Shown here in pieces: positions 27,710 through 37,707 of a stretch of 64,000 bases of DNA. The number at the start of each line of letters is the position of its first letter. Within the stretch, counting starts at the first letter, position 1. A program made the position numbers and the translations under genes. The notes beneath the pieces are model-generated. The model ran no database searches, was not told the origin of the DNA, and saw only the letters and a list, made by a program, of their open reading frames with translations. Origin of the DNA: Actinobacillus porcitonsillarum (GTDB taxonomy: Bacteria > Pseudomonadota > Gammaproteobacteria > Enterobacterales > Pasteurellaceae); contig NZ_CP029206.1 in NCBI RefSeq assembly GCF_003101015.1, positions 1,065,001-1,129,000 on the forward strand, given 5' to 3'.

Positions 27710-28984
27710 TTATGAAAAACGTTTTTGTAATTCAGCGACTAATGCTGTTTGAGGAACTGTAATTTGTTCCATACCGCTACGAAGATCTTTGATCACAACG
27801 GTTTTTTCGGTAACTTCGCTTTCGCCGATCACTAATGCGAATTCAGCTTCCAGTTTATCTGCACGTTTAAATTGTTTTTGGAATTTACCGCCAGAGCAGT
27901 GTGTCATAACACGTAAGTCCGGTAATTCTGAACGTAATGTTTCTGCAATTTGGAATGCATTAAGTGTTGCACCTTCGCCTGAATAAACAATGTAAACATC
28001 GACTGCTTTTGCCACGGGTACATCTTTATTCACTTCTTGTACTAATAGCACTAAGCGTTCTAAGCCCATTGCAAAGCCAACGCCCTGAGTTGCGTGTCCG
28101 CCTAATTGTTCCACTAAACCATCGTAGCGACCACCACCACAAACCGTACCTTGTGCGCCAAGTGCAGAGGTTACCCATTCGAAAACGGTTTTATTGTAGT
28201 AATCTAAACCACGAACCAATTTAGGATTTACTTCATATTGAATACCCATCGCATCAAGTAGTGAACAAAGCTGTGTAAAGTGTTCACGGCTTTCCTCATC
28301 AAGGTAGTCTAATAATTTAGGCGCATCATTTAGGACTTCTTGTAAGGCTTGATTTTTCGTATCTAAAATACGTAATGGGTTTTTAACCAAACGTTCTTTT
28401 TCTTCATCGCTCATAAGTGATTGATGTTGTTCTAAAAATGCAACAAGAGCAGAACGGTAATTTGCACGAGCTTCTAAAGAACCAATCGAATTTAGTTGTA
28501 ATGACACGTGTTGATCAATGCCTAACGCTTTCCATAAACGAGCCGTTAAAATAATCAATTCTGCATCAATTTCTGGGTTTGGGATCCCGAACACTTCCAC
28601 ACCGGCTTGGTGGAATTGGCGGTAACGCCCTTTTTGTGGACGCTCATGGCGGAACATTGGTCCCATATACCATAGGCGTTGTTCGTTATTGTAGATCCAG
28701 CCTCGTTCGATAGCTGCACGTACACAACCTGCTGTCCCTTCAGGGCGTAGGGTTAATTGTTCATCATTATCCCAAAAGGTGTACATCTCTTTTGAAACCA
28801 CATCGGTTACTTCGCCAATTGCACGTGCAAAGAGCGGTGTACTTTCTACAATTGGCATACGCACTTCAGAATAGCCATAGCTTGCCAATACATTGCGTAC
28901 TTTGGTTTCAACCCATTGCCATAAAGGGGTTTCGGTTGGAGAACAATCGTTCATACCACGAATTGCTTGAATTGTTTTTGCCAC
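27710..28984 (-). CDS. hisS: Histidyl-tRNA synthetase
   Basis: The 424-aa class II synthetase charges tRNA-His. Motif 2 ([16 protein letters not shown]) is near residue 112, the histidine signature [15 protein letters not shown] near 258, and motif 3 (GFAMGLERL) near 305. It starts at GTG (28984-28982), 5 nt behind AAGGACA, giving [13 protein letters not shown]. Length equals E. coli HisS (424 aa). Confidence 0.98.
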   Translation of the reverse strand: MAKTIQAIRGMNDCSPTETPLWQWVETKVRNVLASYGYSEVRMPIVESTPLFARAIGEVTDVVSKEMYTFWDNDEQLTLRPEGTAGCVRAAIERGWIYNNEQRLWYMGPMFRHERPQKGRYRQFHQAGVEVFGIPNPEIDAELIILTARLWKALGIDQHVSLQLNSIGSLEARANYRSALVAFLEQHQSLMSDEEKERLVKNPLRILDTKNQALQEVLNDAPKLLDYLDEESREHFTQLCSLLDAMGIQYEVNPKLVRGLDYYNKTVFEWVTSALGAQGTVCGGGRYDGLVEQLGGHATQGVGFAMGLERLVLLVQEVNKDVPVAKAVDVYIVYSGEGATLNAFQIAETLRSELPDLRVMTHCSGGKFQKQFKRADKLEAEFALVIGESEVTEKTVVIKDLRSGMEQITVPQTALVAELQKRFS

Positions 28985-29042
28985 AATATTGTCCTTATTT
29001 TTACACCGAGTTAATCTCGATGATCATGTAAAAAAGTGAACA

Positions 29043-29063
29043 GCACGAGAGAACCCCTCGTGC
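29043..29063 (-). terminator. Stem-loop between ispG and hisS
   Basis: GCACGAG and CTCGTGC pair over a 7-nt loop. On the minus strand the sequence continues into a T-rich stretch some nucleotides later. It may attenuate readthrough from ispG into hisS. Confidence 0.55.
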
Positions 29064-29077
29064 CATTTAATGATTTT

Positions 29078-30190
29078 TTATGCCTTAGTCATCATAATAC
29101 GTTGCGATTGTTCTGCAACTCGCGCGCGTATTTTAGCTTCTAGTTGATCAATCAGTTTATCGTTATCAAAACGTTCTTTTTGACGAACACCATCAAGGTA
29201 GAAGCCACTCATTTTATTACTGCCGGTAACACCTAAGTCAGAAATGAGAGCCTCTCCCGGTCCATTAACAACACAACCGATAATGGAAACGTCCATCGGC
29301 GTTAAAATATCTTCTAAACGTTGTTCTAGTGCATTCACAGTTGCAATCACGTCAATTTCTTGGCGAGAGCAAGTTGGACAGGCGATAAAGTTAATCCCAC
29401 GTGAACGAATACGGAGAGATTTTAAAATATCAAAGCCGACTTTTACTTCTTCTACGGGATCGGCTGCAAGCGAAATACGTAAAGTATCGCCAATGCCTTC
29501 TGAAAGTAACAATCCTAGCCCAATTGCAGATTTTACCGAGCCGGCTCTTGCGCCACCTGCTTCTGTAATGCCTAAATGTAACGGTTGCTCAATTTGTTTT
29601 GCAAGTAATCGATAAGATTCGACCGCTAGAAAAACATCAGAGGCTTTTACGCTTACTTTAAATTGATCGAAATTGAAACGATCTAAAATATCCACGTGGC
29701 GTAAAGCACTTTCTAATAATGCTTCCGGAGTAGGTTCGCCGTATTTTTCTTGGAGATCACGCTCTAGTGAGCCAGCATTTACCCCAATTCGAATAGGAAT
29801 GTTTTTATCTTTTGCACAATCAACAACGGCACGAATCCGATCTTCATTACCGATATTACCCGGGTTGATACGTAAGCAGTCTACGCCATATTCAGCGACT
29901 TTTAAAGCAATGCGGTAGTCAAAATGAATATCGGCAACAAGTGGGACATTGACTTGCTGTTTAATCAGTTTAAATGCTTCTGCCGCATCCATTGTAGGTA
30001 CTGAAACACGTACAATATCTGCACCGACACGCTCTAATGCTTTAATTTGATTTACGGTCGCTTCAACATCAGTTGTTCGTGTATTCGTCATTGATTGAAC
30101 GGTAATAGGCGCATCGCCGCCGACCGCAACATTACCTACCCAAATCTTTTTAGATTCACGACGTTTAATCGGTGAATGATTTAATGACAT
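29078..30190 (-). CDS. ispG: 4-hydroxy-3-methylbut-2-en-1-yl diphosphate synthase
   Basis: The 370-aa iron-sulphur enzyme carries out the penultimate step of the MEP isoprenoid pathway. It has a TIM-barrel domain ([16 protein letters not shown] near residue 31) and a C-terminal 4Fe-4S domain with the cysteines in [13 protein letters not shown] and [11 protein letters not shown]. It starts 9 bp after rodZ ends, in the order known for gammaproteobacteria. Confidence 0.98.
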   Translation of the reverse strand: MSLNHSPIKRRESKKIWVGNVAVGGDAPITVQSMTNTRTTDVEATVNQIKALERVGADIVRVSVPTMDAAEAFKLIKQQVNVPLVADIHFDYRIALKVAEYGVDCLRINPGNIGNEDRIRAVVDCAKDKNIPIRIGVNAGSLERDLQEKYGEPTPEALLESALRHVDILDRFNFDQFKVSVKASDVFLAVESYRLLAKQIEQPLHLGITEAGGARAGSVKSAIGLGLLLSEGIGDTLRISLAADPVEEVKVGFDILKSLRIRSRGINFIACPTCSRQEIDVIATVNALEQRLEDILTPMDVSIIGCVVNGPGEALISDLGVTGSNKMSGFYLDGVRQKERFDNDKLIDQLEAKIRARVAEQSQRIMMTKA

Positions 30191-30199
30191 AATTAATCC

Positions 30200-31204
30200 T
30201 TATTGAGCTAAAGGTAATTTAATGCGAGCAACACGACCATCAATTTTTAGCGGAACTAATTGACCTTTATAATAGAGTTTAACATTAGCTGGAGCGCCAA
30301 TGGTTAAGCGATATTGCTCATTTCCATTAAAGGCTAAAACTTCGCCATTAGTATAAAGTTTTTCAGCTAAACTTTTTTTACTTTTCGTATTTTTTACGGT
30401 AATCCAGCTCTCTTTTCCAGTAATTTCAATACGTAATTCATCATTAGATACTGCAGCAGGTTGCTCTGTTTCTACTGGATTGGTTTGAGTTTGTTGCAGC
30501 ACATTCGCACTCTCAATTTGAGGCGCTACTTCTGTTGCAACAGGGGCAGGTTGTGTAGCCAGCTCTTGTGTTGTTGGTGTAGGAGCCGTTTCAGACGATT
30601 GAGCAACTTGAGCTACTGGTTGAGCAGGTTGTTCATTTGCTGGCGCAGCTGTATTAGCAACGACTGTTTCGGTATTCGTTGTAGCCGGTTGAATAATAGG
30701 TTCAACTTGAGTAGCCTGATTTGTGTTAGCTGGTGTTGGAGTTGCTTCAACAGGAATAGCATTATTAACGAATTGATCGCGATTTTGTTGCTCCGCTTGA
30801 TAATCTTGCCACCACCATAGTAGTGTCATACCAATAGCTCCCAACAATACGAAGATTGTAAGGTATTTTACCCATTGATTTTGTGATTTTTGTACAACTT
30901 TCTCTGATGATGTTTTATGTAAAATTTCTTTAGGAATGGTTACTTCGCCGTAGTTTACACTTGATACCAGTTCTTCTGGTAAGCGTAAGAAACGAACATA
31001 GTTACGAACATAGCCTCGTACAAAAGTTGGAGCAACGTTCTGTAAGATAAAAATATCGTTTTCTAATGATTCAAGATGTGACTTTTTCAGATTTGTTTTT
31101 TGCGCAACATCTTCAATAGAAAGATTTAATGCTTCGCGTGCGCTTTTAAGTTGCTGCCCGAGTGATAAAGTTGGTTGAGACGTGGTATTAATTGATTCAG
31201 TCAT
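30200..31204 (-). CDS. rodZ: Cell-shape protein RodZ
   Basis: The 334-aa protein has an N-terminal helix-turn-helix domain (residues about 13-75, GQQLKSAREALNLSIEDVA), one membrane helix near residues 111-130, a long linker rich in Ala, Thr, Pro and Gln, and a periplasmic DUF4115 domain (ITGKESWITVKNTKSKKS). RodZ links MreB filaments to the peptidoglycan elongation machinery. It is the first gene of the ispG-hisS-yfgM operon. Confidence 0.93.
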   Translation of the reverse strand: MTESINTTSQPTLSLGQQLKSAREALNLSIEDVAQKTNLKKSHLESLENDIFILQNVAPTFVRGYVRNYVRFLRLPEELVSSVNYGEVTIPKEILHKTSSEKVVQKSQNQWVKYLTIFVLLGAIGMTLLWWWQDYQAEQQNRDQFVNNAIPVEATPTPANTNQATQVEPIIQPATTNTETVVANTAAPANEQPAQPVAQVAQSSETAPTPTTQELATQPAPVATEVAPQIESANVLQQTQTNPVETEQPAAVSNDELRIEITGKESWITVKNTKSKKSLAEKLYTNGEVLAFNGNEQYRLTIGAPANVKLYYKGQLVPLKIDGRVARIKLPLAQ

Positions 31205-31417
31205 AACTAAGCTCTTAATATAAAATACACAAAATTATTCGGAAGTTTAAAGAGGTAACGCTCATTTTGCAATCCAATCTACAGAAATTTGCAAAAAAAT
31301 TCATTATAGCGGTCATATTTTACTAAATTTTTGCCAAAATCTGATATATGGCAAAAAATTTAGGAAAAATCAGGCGTAGAATATCCACCATAAATGTTTC
31401 TATCTTGGTAATTTGAT

Positions 31418-32968
31418 ATGTCGGAAAATAGTAAAGCTCGCCTTCTGAAACAAAATTTTGCATCCGGTCTCGTTGTCTTTTTGGTCGCCTTACCACTTTG
31501 TTTAGGGATTGCTTTAGCATCAGATGCACCTCCGCTATCGGGTATTATTTCAGGTATTGTCGGGGGGATTGTCATCGGTTGGCTAAGTACGTCACATATT
31601 AGTGTTTCTGGTCCAGCGGCAGGGTTAGTGGCGATAGTGGTTGCGACTATTAGCCAATTAGGTTCGTTTGAACTTTTCCTTTGCGCCGGCGTGGTTGCAG
31701 GTGCGATTCAGCTTTGTTTAGGCTTTATGCGAGCAGGGAGTATAACCAATTATATTCCTGTCGCTGTGATTGAAGGTATGTTAGCTGGGATTGGTATTCT
31801 GATTATTTTCAAACAGCTACCTTATGCTTTGGGAACAGAGGAATTTTCATTAAGCAGTACAAATTCATTTATCAACATTCATCTTGGTTCGTTAATTATT
31901 GCGTTGGTTTCTATTTTCATTATGTTGGGTTGGGATTCCTCGCCAAAATTGAAAAAAGTAAAATGGCTTCCTTCAGCACTTATTGCGGTATTGGTCAGCG
32001 TTATCATTAACCGTCTTTTTATTTCATCTGGCAGTTATTTAGCCATTCCTGAAAATCAGCTTGTTCAGCTTCCTGTGCCGCATTCCTGGGATGATATGAA
32101 ACATTTAATTGTATTACCTAATTTTAGCGGTTTTACAAATAGTATTGTTTGGATCACTGGGGCGACAATTGCTGCTGTTGCATCTATTGAAACATTATTG
32201 TCTGTGGAAGCGGCAGATCGTCTCGATGTTAAGCGCCGAATTACCGACTCCAACCAGGAATTACGGGCGCAAGGCGTGGGTAACATTATTTCTTCTTTAA
32301 TTGGTGGTCTTCCAATTACGGCTGTGATTGTTCGTTCGTCAGCGAATGCAAATGCTGGTGCGACACATAAAATATCCGCCATTATTCATGGTATTTTATT
32401 GCTAGTTTGCGTGTTAATGATCCCTTCTATTTTAAATGAGATCCCATTAGCGACCTTGGCAGCAGTCTTAATTTTAGTCGGTTATAAACTAGCAAGACCT
32501 TCTACTTTCCAACACTTTTGGCAAAAAGGGATCTACCAATTTATTCCTTTTATCGCAACGATGATCGCAGTGGTGTTATTTGACTTATTAAAAGGAGTTG
32601 GATTAGGTTTAATTATCAGTATCCTATTTATTCTTCACGGTAATATGAAGCGTGCTTACTATTTAAGTCGTGAGGAATTAGCTGATGCTTCACAGATAAC
32701 CCTTAATTTGGCGGAAGAGGTTTCGTTTCTAAATAAAGCGGCAATTAAGAAAACATTGAAAAATGTGCAACCTAATTCAACGGTCATTATCAACGCTCAG
32801 CATACATCTTATATTGCCTGTGATGTGCTTGAATTAATTGAAGATTTTGCCAATATTTATGCTAAAGAAAATAATATACATGTTGTATTGAAGGGCTTTA
32901 AAGCGGATTACGATAACCAAGTGGATCAAACAACGAATATTCGAGTTGAGCATCATCATCGCATCTAA
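31418..32968 (+). CDS. SulP family inorganic anion transporter with STAS domain
   Basis: The 516-aa inner-membrane protein has about 11-12 hydrophobic segments. It starts with the SulP pattern FLVALPLCLGIALASDAPPLSGI and includes the conserved SVSGPAAGLVAIV segment. A short cytoplasmic STAS-like domain follows from about residue 430 (ITLNLAEEVSFLNKAAIKKTL). Members carry sulphate, bicarbonate or dicarboxylates; the substrate cannot be read here. The SD before the ATG is weak. A shorter minus-strand frame within it is not a gene. Confidence 0.85.
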   Translation: MSENSKARLLKQNFASGLVVFLVALPLCLGIALASDAPPLSGIISGIVGGIVIGWLSTSHISVSGPAAGLVAIVVATISQLGSFELFLCAGVVAGAIQLCLGFMRAGSITNYIPVAVIEGMLAGIGILIIFKQLPYALGTEEFSLSSTNSFINIHLGSLIIALVSIFIMLGWDSSPKLKKVKWLPSALIAVLVSVIINRLFISSGSYLAIPENQLVQLPVPHSWDDMKHLIVLPNFSGFTNSIVWITGATIAAVASIETLLSVEAADRLDVKRRITDSNQELRAQGVGNIISSLIGGLPITAVIVRSSANANAGATHKISAIIHGILLLVCVLMIPSILNEIPLATLAAVLILVGYKLARPSTFQHFWQKGIYQFIPFIATMIAVVLFDLLKGVGLGLIISILFILHGNMKRAYYLSREELADASQITLNLAEEVSFLNKAAIKKTLKNVQPNSTVIINAQHTSYIACDVLELIEDFANIYAKENNIHVVLKGFKADYDNQVDQTTNIRVEHHHRI

Positions 32969-32970
32969 TA

Positions 32971-33008
32971 AAAATAGGCTAATTTTTCAAAAAATTAGCC
33001 TATTTTTT
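32971..33008 (+). terminator. Bidirectional terminator between the SulP gene and ompW
   Basis: AAATAGGCTAATTTTT and AAAATTAGCCTATTT form a long stem ending in six T. It lies between convergent genes. Confidence 0.9.
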
Positions 33009-33025
33009 ATGTGTTTAGCAGTCTA

Positions 33026-33679
33026 TTAGAAACGAACACCAAAACCTGCAAAATACACAAGCGGATCAAGTTTAAGTTTTACTTCATGATCTGCTCCTAG
33101 AGCACTAAATTTCGCCGTAGTTTTGATATGGGTATACCAAGCAGCCGCATTAAAATAGAGATTGTCTGTTAATTTCACATCTACCCCTAAGTTAGCAACT
33201 GGTCCGAATGAGTGTTTTTTAACATCTAAGTTAGTCACAGCTGGATGAACAGATTTTGCGTGATAGAAGCGGGTATAGTTTAAACCTGCACCAACATATG
33301 GACGCACTTTAGAATCGGCATCAAAGAAATAGTATTGCGCATATAGGCTTGGCGGTAATTGTTTAACAATTGCCACACGGCCTAGATTTTCACCAGCACC
33401 TAAAAGAGGCACTTTAGCATTGATTTTATGTGAAAATGGTGTTGCACCGAGTAGTTCAATACCAATATTATCAGTGAACATATAGGTACCAGTTAAACCC
33501 AATTGTGTATTGTTTTTCACATTTAAATCGACATCAATTGGTGTTTTTGTAGTAGAACTTGAATTTGCATCTACGGTAACTGCACCTGCTCTAAAAATTA
33601 CACTTCCTGCTTGATGCGCCATTGCTGAACTTGCAACTAATGCACCACCTAAAATAATTGCTAATGTTGTTTTTTTCAT
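33026..33679 (-). CDS. ompW: Outer-membrane protein OmpW
   Basis: The 217-aa protein has a signal peptide (MKKTTLAIILGGALVASSAMA) and an eight-stranded barrel typical of OmpW, starting HQAGSVIFRAGAVTVDAN and ending YFAGFGVRF. OmpW forms a narrow hydrophobic channel for small apolar compounds. An FNR box and a CRP box lie upstream, consistent with the known anaerobic control of ompW in enterobacteria. Confidence 0.93.
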   Translation of the reverse strand: MKKTTLAIILGGALVASSAMAHQAGSVIFRAGAVTVDANSSSTTKTPIDVDLNVKNNTQLGLTGTYMFTDNIGIELLGATPFSHKINAKVPLLGAGENLGRVAIVKQLPPSLYAQYYFFDADSKVRPYVGAGLNYTRFYHAKSVHPAVTNLDVKKHSFGPVANLGVDVKLTDNLYFNAAAWYTHIKTTAKFSALGADHEVKLKLDPLVYFAGFGVRF

Positions 33680-33755
33680 AAGTAAATCCCTCTAAGTTAT
33701 CTCTACCTAAAGATAGGTAGATTGCGCTAGTGTAAATAATTTGAATAGAATGTTA

Positions 33756-33769
33756 TTGATAACGATCAA
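33756..33769 (-). promoter_or_regulatory. FNR box upstream of ompW
   Basis: TTGATAACGATCAA is a perfect match to the FNR consensus TTGAT-N4-ATCAA. It is 77 bp upstream of the ompW ATG, a plausible activator distance. Confidence 0.8.
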
Positions 33770-33815
33770 ATTTTTAACATTTACACACTCCGAATGGGGT
33801 ATTTATTTTATTTTT

Positions 33816-33831
33816 GTGATCTATTTCACAT
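33816..33831. promoter_or_regulatory. CRP box between ompW and clpB
   Basis: TGTGATCTATTTCACA is a perfect match to the CRP consensus TGTGA-N6-TCACA. It is just upstream of the clpB heat-shock promoter and 137 bp upstream of ompW, so either gene could be the target. Confidence 0.7.
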
Positions 33832-33837
33832 TTTCTC

Positions 33838-33865
33838 TTGAAATTTTTTAGGCTATCTCCATTTA
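33838..33865 (+). promoter_or_regulatory. Sigma-32 heat-shock promoter of clpB
   Basis: CTTGAAA (33838-33844) and CTCCATTT (33858-33865) are separated by 13 nt. This matches the RpoH consensus with one mismatch in the -10 region. clpB is a known RpoH gene. Confidence 0.88.
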
Positions 33866-33930
33866 TTGTAGTGCTGAAGTTTTGCACAAAATGCAAAATC
33901 GGTACAGATTAAAAAATGAGAGGAAATGAT

Positions 33931-36504
33931 ATGAACTTTGAAAAATTCACAACAAAATTACAAGAAGCGATCGCAGAAGCGCAGTCCTTAGCGGTTGGCA
34001 AAGATAATCCTTATATTGAACCAGCTCACTTACTTTATGTACTTTTAAAACAGCAAGATGGCTCGATTGCCCCTTTGTTTACGGCTTTGAATGTGCAACC
34101 GCAACAATTAAATAGCGAATTAGAGGCAATTTTACACCGCTTGCCTCAGGTACAAGGCGGAAATACACAACCATCGCAGCAACTTATTCGTTTACTAAAC
34201 CAATCTGATAAGTTGGCGCAACAATTTGGCGATAGTTTTATTTCATCAGAACTCTTTGTGCTTGCAGCTTTGGACGATAACGGTGATTTAGGAAAATTAT
34301 TTAAGAAATTTGGTTTAACAAAAGAAAAAGTCACACAAGCCATAAACCAAATTCGAGGAGGAGAAAAAGTGAATAATCAAAACGCAGAAGAAACCAGACA
34401 AGCATTACAAAAATATACGATTGATTTAACAGAGCGTGCACGTGCAGGTAAATTAGATCCTGTTATTGGTCGTGATGAAGAGATCCGCCGCACCGTGCAA
34501 GTGTTACAACGCCGTACGAAAAACAACCCTGTTCTTATTGGGGAACCTGGTGTGGGTAAAACCGCTATCGTTGAAGGTTTAGCACAGCGTATCGTAAATG
34601 GCGAAGTGCCGGAAGGTTTAAAAAATAAACGTGTGTTATCGCTTGATATGGGGGCATTAATTGCCGGTGCAAAATATCGTGGCGAATTTGAAGAACGCTT
34701 AAAAGCGGTATTAAATGAATTAGCCAAAGAAGAAGGGCAAGTAATCCTCTTTATTGATGAAATTCATACAATGGTCGGCGCAGGTAAAACCGATGGGGCA
34801 ATGGATGCAGGCAACTTATTGAAACCATCCCTTGCTCGTGGTGAATTGCACTGCGTGGGAGCGACAACTTTAGATGAATACCGTCAATATATTGAGAAAG
34901 ATGCCGCATTGGAACGCCGCTTCCAAAAAGTGTTGGTAGATGAGCCAACTGTTGAAGATACGATTGCGATTTTACGTGGTTTGAAAGAACGTTATGAAAT
35001 TCACCATCACGTACAAATTACCGACCCAGCGATTGTGGCGGCAGCAACCCTTTCACATCGTTATATCTCAGATCGCCAATTACCGGACAAAGCGATTGAT
35101 TTAATTGATGAAGCGGCTTCCAGCTTGCGTATGGAAATTGACTCTAAACCAGAGCCATTAGATAAACTTGAACGCCGTATTATTCAACTTAAATTAGAAC
35201 GCCAAGCGTTACAAAAAGAGGAAGACGAAGCAAGCCGCCAACGCCTTGCAAAATTAGATGAAGAATTGACCGCTAAAGAGCGTGAATATTCGGAATTAGA
35301 AGAAGTTTGGAAAGCAGAAAAATCAGCTTTATTAGGCACGCAGCATATTAAAACTGAGTTAGAAAATGCACGTATTGCATTAGAACAAGCTCGCCGTGAG
35401 AGCAATTTAGAAAAAATGGGCGAACTTCAATACGGTAAAATCCCAGCCCTTGAAAAACAACTTCAAGAAGCGGTAAAACGTGAAGAAGAAGGTGGCGATA
35501 ACCATTTACTTCGCACTAAAGTAACCGATGAAGAAATTGCCGAAGTGCTTTCAAAAGCGACTGGTATTCCGGTTTCTAAAATGATGGAAGGCGAAAAAGA
35601 CAAATTACTCCGTATGGAAAATGTGTTACACGCCCGTGTGATTGGTCAAAACGAAGCGGTTGAAGCTGTTGCCAATGCGATTCGTCGTAGCCGTGCTGGA
35701 TTATCTGATCCGAATAAACCAATCGGTTCATTCTTATTCTTAGGTCCAACTGGGGTAGGTAAAACAGAACTTTGCAAAACGTTAGCGAATTTCTTATTTG
35801 ACGATCCAGACGCAATGGTGCGTATTGATATGTCAGAATTTATGGAAAAACACAGCGTGTCTCGCTTAGTCGGTGCGCCTCCGGGTTATGTAGGTTACGA
35901 AGAAGGTGGTTATTTAACCGAGGCTGTTCGCCGCCGTCCATATTCGGTGGTATTGCTAGACGAAGTAGAAAAAGCACACCCAGATGTGTTCAATATCCTG
36001 CTTCAAGTGTTAGATGATGGACGTTTAACAGATGGACAAGGTCGTACCGTAGATTTTCGTAATACGGTTGTGATTATGACCTCAAACTTAGGTTCGCACT
36101 TGATTCAAGAAATGCCAGAAGCAAGTTATGCGGAATTAAAAGAAGTCGTGATGTCTGTGGTATCACAACACTTCCGCCCAGAGTTTATCAACCGTATTGA
36201 TGAAACAGTGGTGTTCCACTCACTTGGACAAGAGCATATTCGTTCGATTGCACGTATTCAATTAGAACGTTTAATCAAACGTATGGCAGAACGTGGTTAT
36301 GAGGTAACCATTACCGATGCAGCAATTGACCATATCGGTAAAGCAGGATTTGATCCACTCTTCGGTGCTCGTCCACTTAAACGTGCGATTCAACAAGAGC
36401 TTGAAAACCCATTAGCACAGCAAATTTTAGGCGGTAAATTATTACCAAATAGACCTGTTGTAGTCGATTACCAAGATGACAATTTAGTGATTAAAAATAG
36501 TTAA
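33931..36504 (+). CDS. clpB: ClpB disaggregase
   Basis: The 857-aa Hsp104-type ATPase dissolves protein aggregates with DnaK. It has an N-domain (residues 1-145), a first ATPase with Walker A GEPGVGKT (about 206-213), a coiled-coil M-domain (about 410-525), a second ATPase with GPTGVGKT (about 605-612) and a D2-small domain. I chose the ATG with the SD GAGGAAATGAT, which gives 857 aa as in E. coli. A longer frame from 33916 adds five residues only. Confidence 0.97.
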   Translation: MNFEKFTTKLQEAIAEAQSLAVGKDNPYIEPAHLLYVLLKQQDGSIAPLFTALNVQPQQLNSELEAILHRLPQVQGGNTQPSQQLIRLLNQSDKLAQQFGDSFISSELFVLAALDDNGDLGKLFKKFGLTKEKVTQAINQIRGGEKVNNQNAEETRQALQKYTIDLTERARAGKLDPVIGRDEEIRRTVQVLQRRTKNNPVLIGEPGVGKTAIVEGLAQRIVNGEVPEGLKNKRVLSLDMGALIAGAKYRGEFEERLKAVLNELAKEEGQVILFIDEIHTMVGAGKTDGAMDAGNLLKPSLARGELHCVGATTLDEYRQYIEKDAALERRFQKVLVDEPTVEDTIAILRGLKERYEIHHHVQITDPAIVAAATLSHRYISDRQLPDKAIDLIDEAASSLRMEIDSKPEPLDKLERRIIQLKLERQALQKEEDEASRQRLAKLDEELTAKEREYSELEEVWKAEKSALLGTQHIKTELENARIALEQARRESNLEKMGELQYGKIPALEKQLQEAVKREEEGGDNHLLRTKVTDEEIAEVLSKATGIPVSKMMEGEKDKLLRMENVLHARVIGQNEAVEAVANAIRRSRAGLSDPNKPIGSFLFLGPTGVGKTELCKTLANFLFDDPDAMVRIDMSEFMEKHSVSRLVGAPPGYVGYEEGGYLTEAVRRRPYSVVLLDEVEKAHPDVFNILLQVLDDGRLTDGQGRTVDFRNTVVIMTSNLGSHLIQEMPEASYAELKEVVMSVVSQHFRPEFINRIDETVVFHSLGQEHIRSIARIQLERLIKRMAERGYEVTITDAAIDHIGKAGFDPLFGARPLKRAIQQELENPLAQQILGGKLLPNRPVVVDYQDDNLVIKNS
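34353..34371 (+). promoter_or_regulatory. Internal translation start of short ClpB
   Basis: CGAGGAGGAG precedes an in-frame GTG (34369-34371, codon 147) after an A-rich spacer. E. coli clpB has an internal GTG at codon 149 that makes the short form lacking the N-domain. The strong internal SD suggests the same dual product here. Confidence 0.75.
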
Positions 36505-36511
36505 TGACGAT

Positions 36512-36535
36512 AAAAGGGAGCTTCGGCTCCCTTTT
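36512..36535 (+). terminator. Terminator of clpB
   Basis: AAAAGGGAGC and GCTCCCTTTT form a perfect stem around a TTCG tetraloop with Ts at the end. It lies 8 nt behind the stop codon. Confidence 0.92.
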
Positions 36536-36659
36536 CACTTATGCAAGCAGTTGAATTTTGCTTGCTTAATGGAAAATGGAATTAGGCGAAAAAAATTTAA
36601 CCCCATTAATTTAGCAGACACATCAATGTTGAATTGTCTATTCACTAGAGCTTAAGCTA

Positions 36660-37052
36660 CTACTTATTCTTAAGTAGTTCATTCATTTCTAATAAAAGTT
36701 TATTTTCCCTTTTCAAATTCTCAATTGTTTCAGCTTGATGGGCAATTATTAATTGTTGGCGTTGAATCTCAAGTTGCATATCACTATTTGCGTTGCTAAA
36801 AAATGCATTATTAAATGAACTTGTATTTGTAGAATTAGCAAATTGAAACTGAGCTTCACCATAAGAAAGCAATTCCAATACATCAACACCTAAAACATCG
36901 GTAATTTGTTCTAAACGATCTAAATTCAGACGTGTATCACCACGTTCAATTTTTGCATAACCTTGAGTGGACATATTCAATTTCATCGCCATTTCCTCTT
37001 GAGTCCATTGATGGCTTTCACGTAAATAACGGATTTTTTCATTTGTTTTCAT
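36660..37052 (-). CDS. XRE-family regulator with C-terminal coiled coil
   Basis: The 130-aa protein starts MKTNEKIRYLRESHQW; a frame running to 37124 lacks a better start. Its Cro/C1 helix-turn-helix is at about residues 5-60 (WTQEEMAMKLNMSTQGYAKIERGD). After an Asn/Ser-rich linker, a coiled coil starts near residue 88 (QLEIQRQQLIIAHQAETIENLK) and ends in NELLKNK. It is closely related in layout to the gene at 61542. It is divergent from the two genes that follow and may control them and itself. Target and signal are unknown. Confidence 0.85.
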   Translation of the reverse strand: MKTNEKIRYLRESHQWTQEEMAMKLNMSTQGYAKIERGDTRLNLDRLEQITDVLGVDVLELLSYGEAQFQFANSTNTSSFNNAFFSNANSDMQLEIQRQQLIIAHQAETIENLKRENKLLLEMNELLKNK

Positions 37053-37076
37053 AAATAAGTACTTTCTGTATAGGTA

Positions 37077-37117
37077 AATCAACAATTTAGGAATGTGAAT
37101 TTTACTCTTAGTTGATT
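37077..37117. promoter_or_regulatory. Inverted repeat, possible XRE operator
   Basis: AATCAAC (37077-37083) and GTTGATT (37111-37117) are inverted 7-bp copies 27 bp apart in the shared divergent region. They could be half-sites for the neighbouring XRE regulator. Support is the position only. Confidence 0.3.
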
Positions 37118-37145
37118 GTAGCATTGAATTTGAGAAATGTATAAT
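37117..37145 (+). promoter_or_regulatory. Promoter of the accessory gene pair
   Basis: TTGTAG (37117-37122) and TATAAT (37140-37145) are 17 nt apart, about 40 nt upstream of the ATG at 37186. The ATG has the SD AAGGAAA. Confidence 0.6.
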
Positions 37146-37185
37146 TTGTCTAATTTTTATCTATTCGTTAATATAAGGAAATCAA

Positions 37186-37707
37186 ATGGAAAATGAAACA
37201 ATAATCCTTGCCCTAAGAATCATTGCCTCACTATGCTTTTGGGGCTTTATATTAACCTTTCTATTTAAAGGGATTAAATATCTTTATCTACGCTTCATAA
37301 AAAAACAACCTGTTGATATATCTTTTGATAAGCCAATGTCTGATGAAGAGAAAATGAAAATTGCACAAGAAATTGGTGAGAATAAACACAAAAATTCTAT
37401 TTTTCAGACAATATATAACGTCCTGTTACTAATAATAGCAACACCTTTTTTATTAATTGGTAAGTTAATTAAAGGTGTTATTTATGTATTCATAAAACGT
37501 TGCCCAAAATGTAAAGCAGAACAAATTGAAGAATTAGGTTCTAAAGAGATTGATAGATGGCTTGATTATAAAAAAGTCGATGAACGTCTAGCATCAGGAA
37601 AAACTAAAACAAGGCATGTACAAGTAACTAAGGTAAAAATTCGATACGATTATCGTTGTAAAAACTGTGGACACCATTTCAGTGAAACAGCTACTAGAGA
37701 AAAATAA
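37186..37707 (+). CDS. Unassigned membrane protein with split zinc ribbon
   Basis: I do not recognise a family. The 173-aa protein has two predicted membrane helices (about residues 6-32 and 75-102). Its soluble tail carries two CxxC pairs, C106-PK-C109 and C158-KN-C161 (RCKNCGHHF), separated by a charged stretch of about 50 residues. Two such knuckles are expected to bind one zinc ion. The stop TAA overlaps the ATG of the next gene (TAATG), so the two are translationally coupled. A membrane-anchored sensor or partner of the second protein is possible. Confidence 0.8.
   Translation: MENETIILALRIIASLCFWGFILTFLFKGIKYLYLRFIKKQPVDISFDKPMSDEEKMKIAQEIGENKHKNSIFQTIYNVLLLIIATPFLLIGKLIKGVIYVFIKRCPKCKAEQIEELGSKEIDRWLDYKKVDERLASGKTKTRHVQVTKVKIRYDYRCKNCGHHFSETATREK

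Noticed and set aside
29244..29615. Plus-strand frame of 123 codons within ispG
   Set aside because: It is opposite the conserved ispG coding sequence and has no SD.
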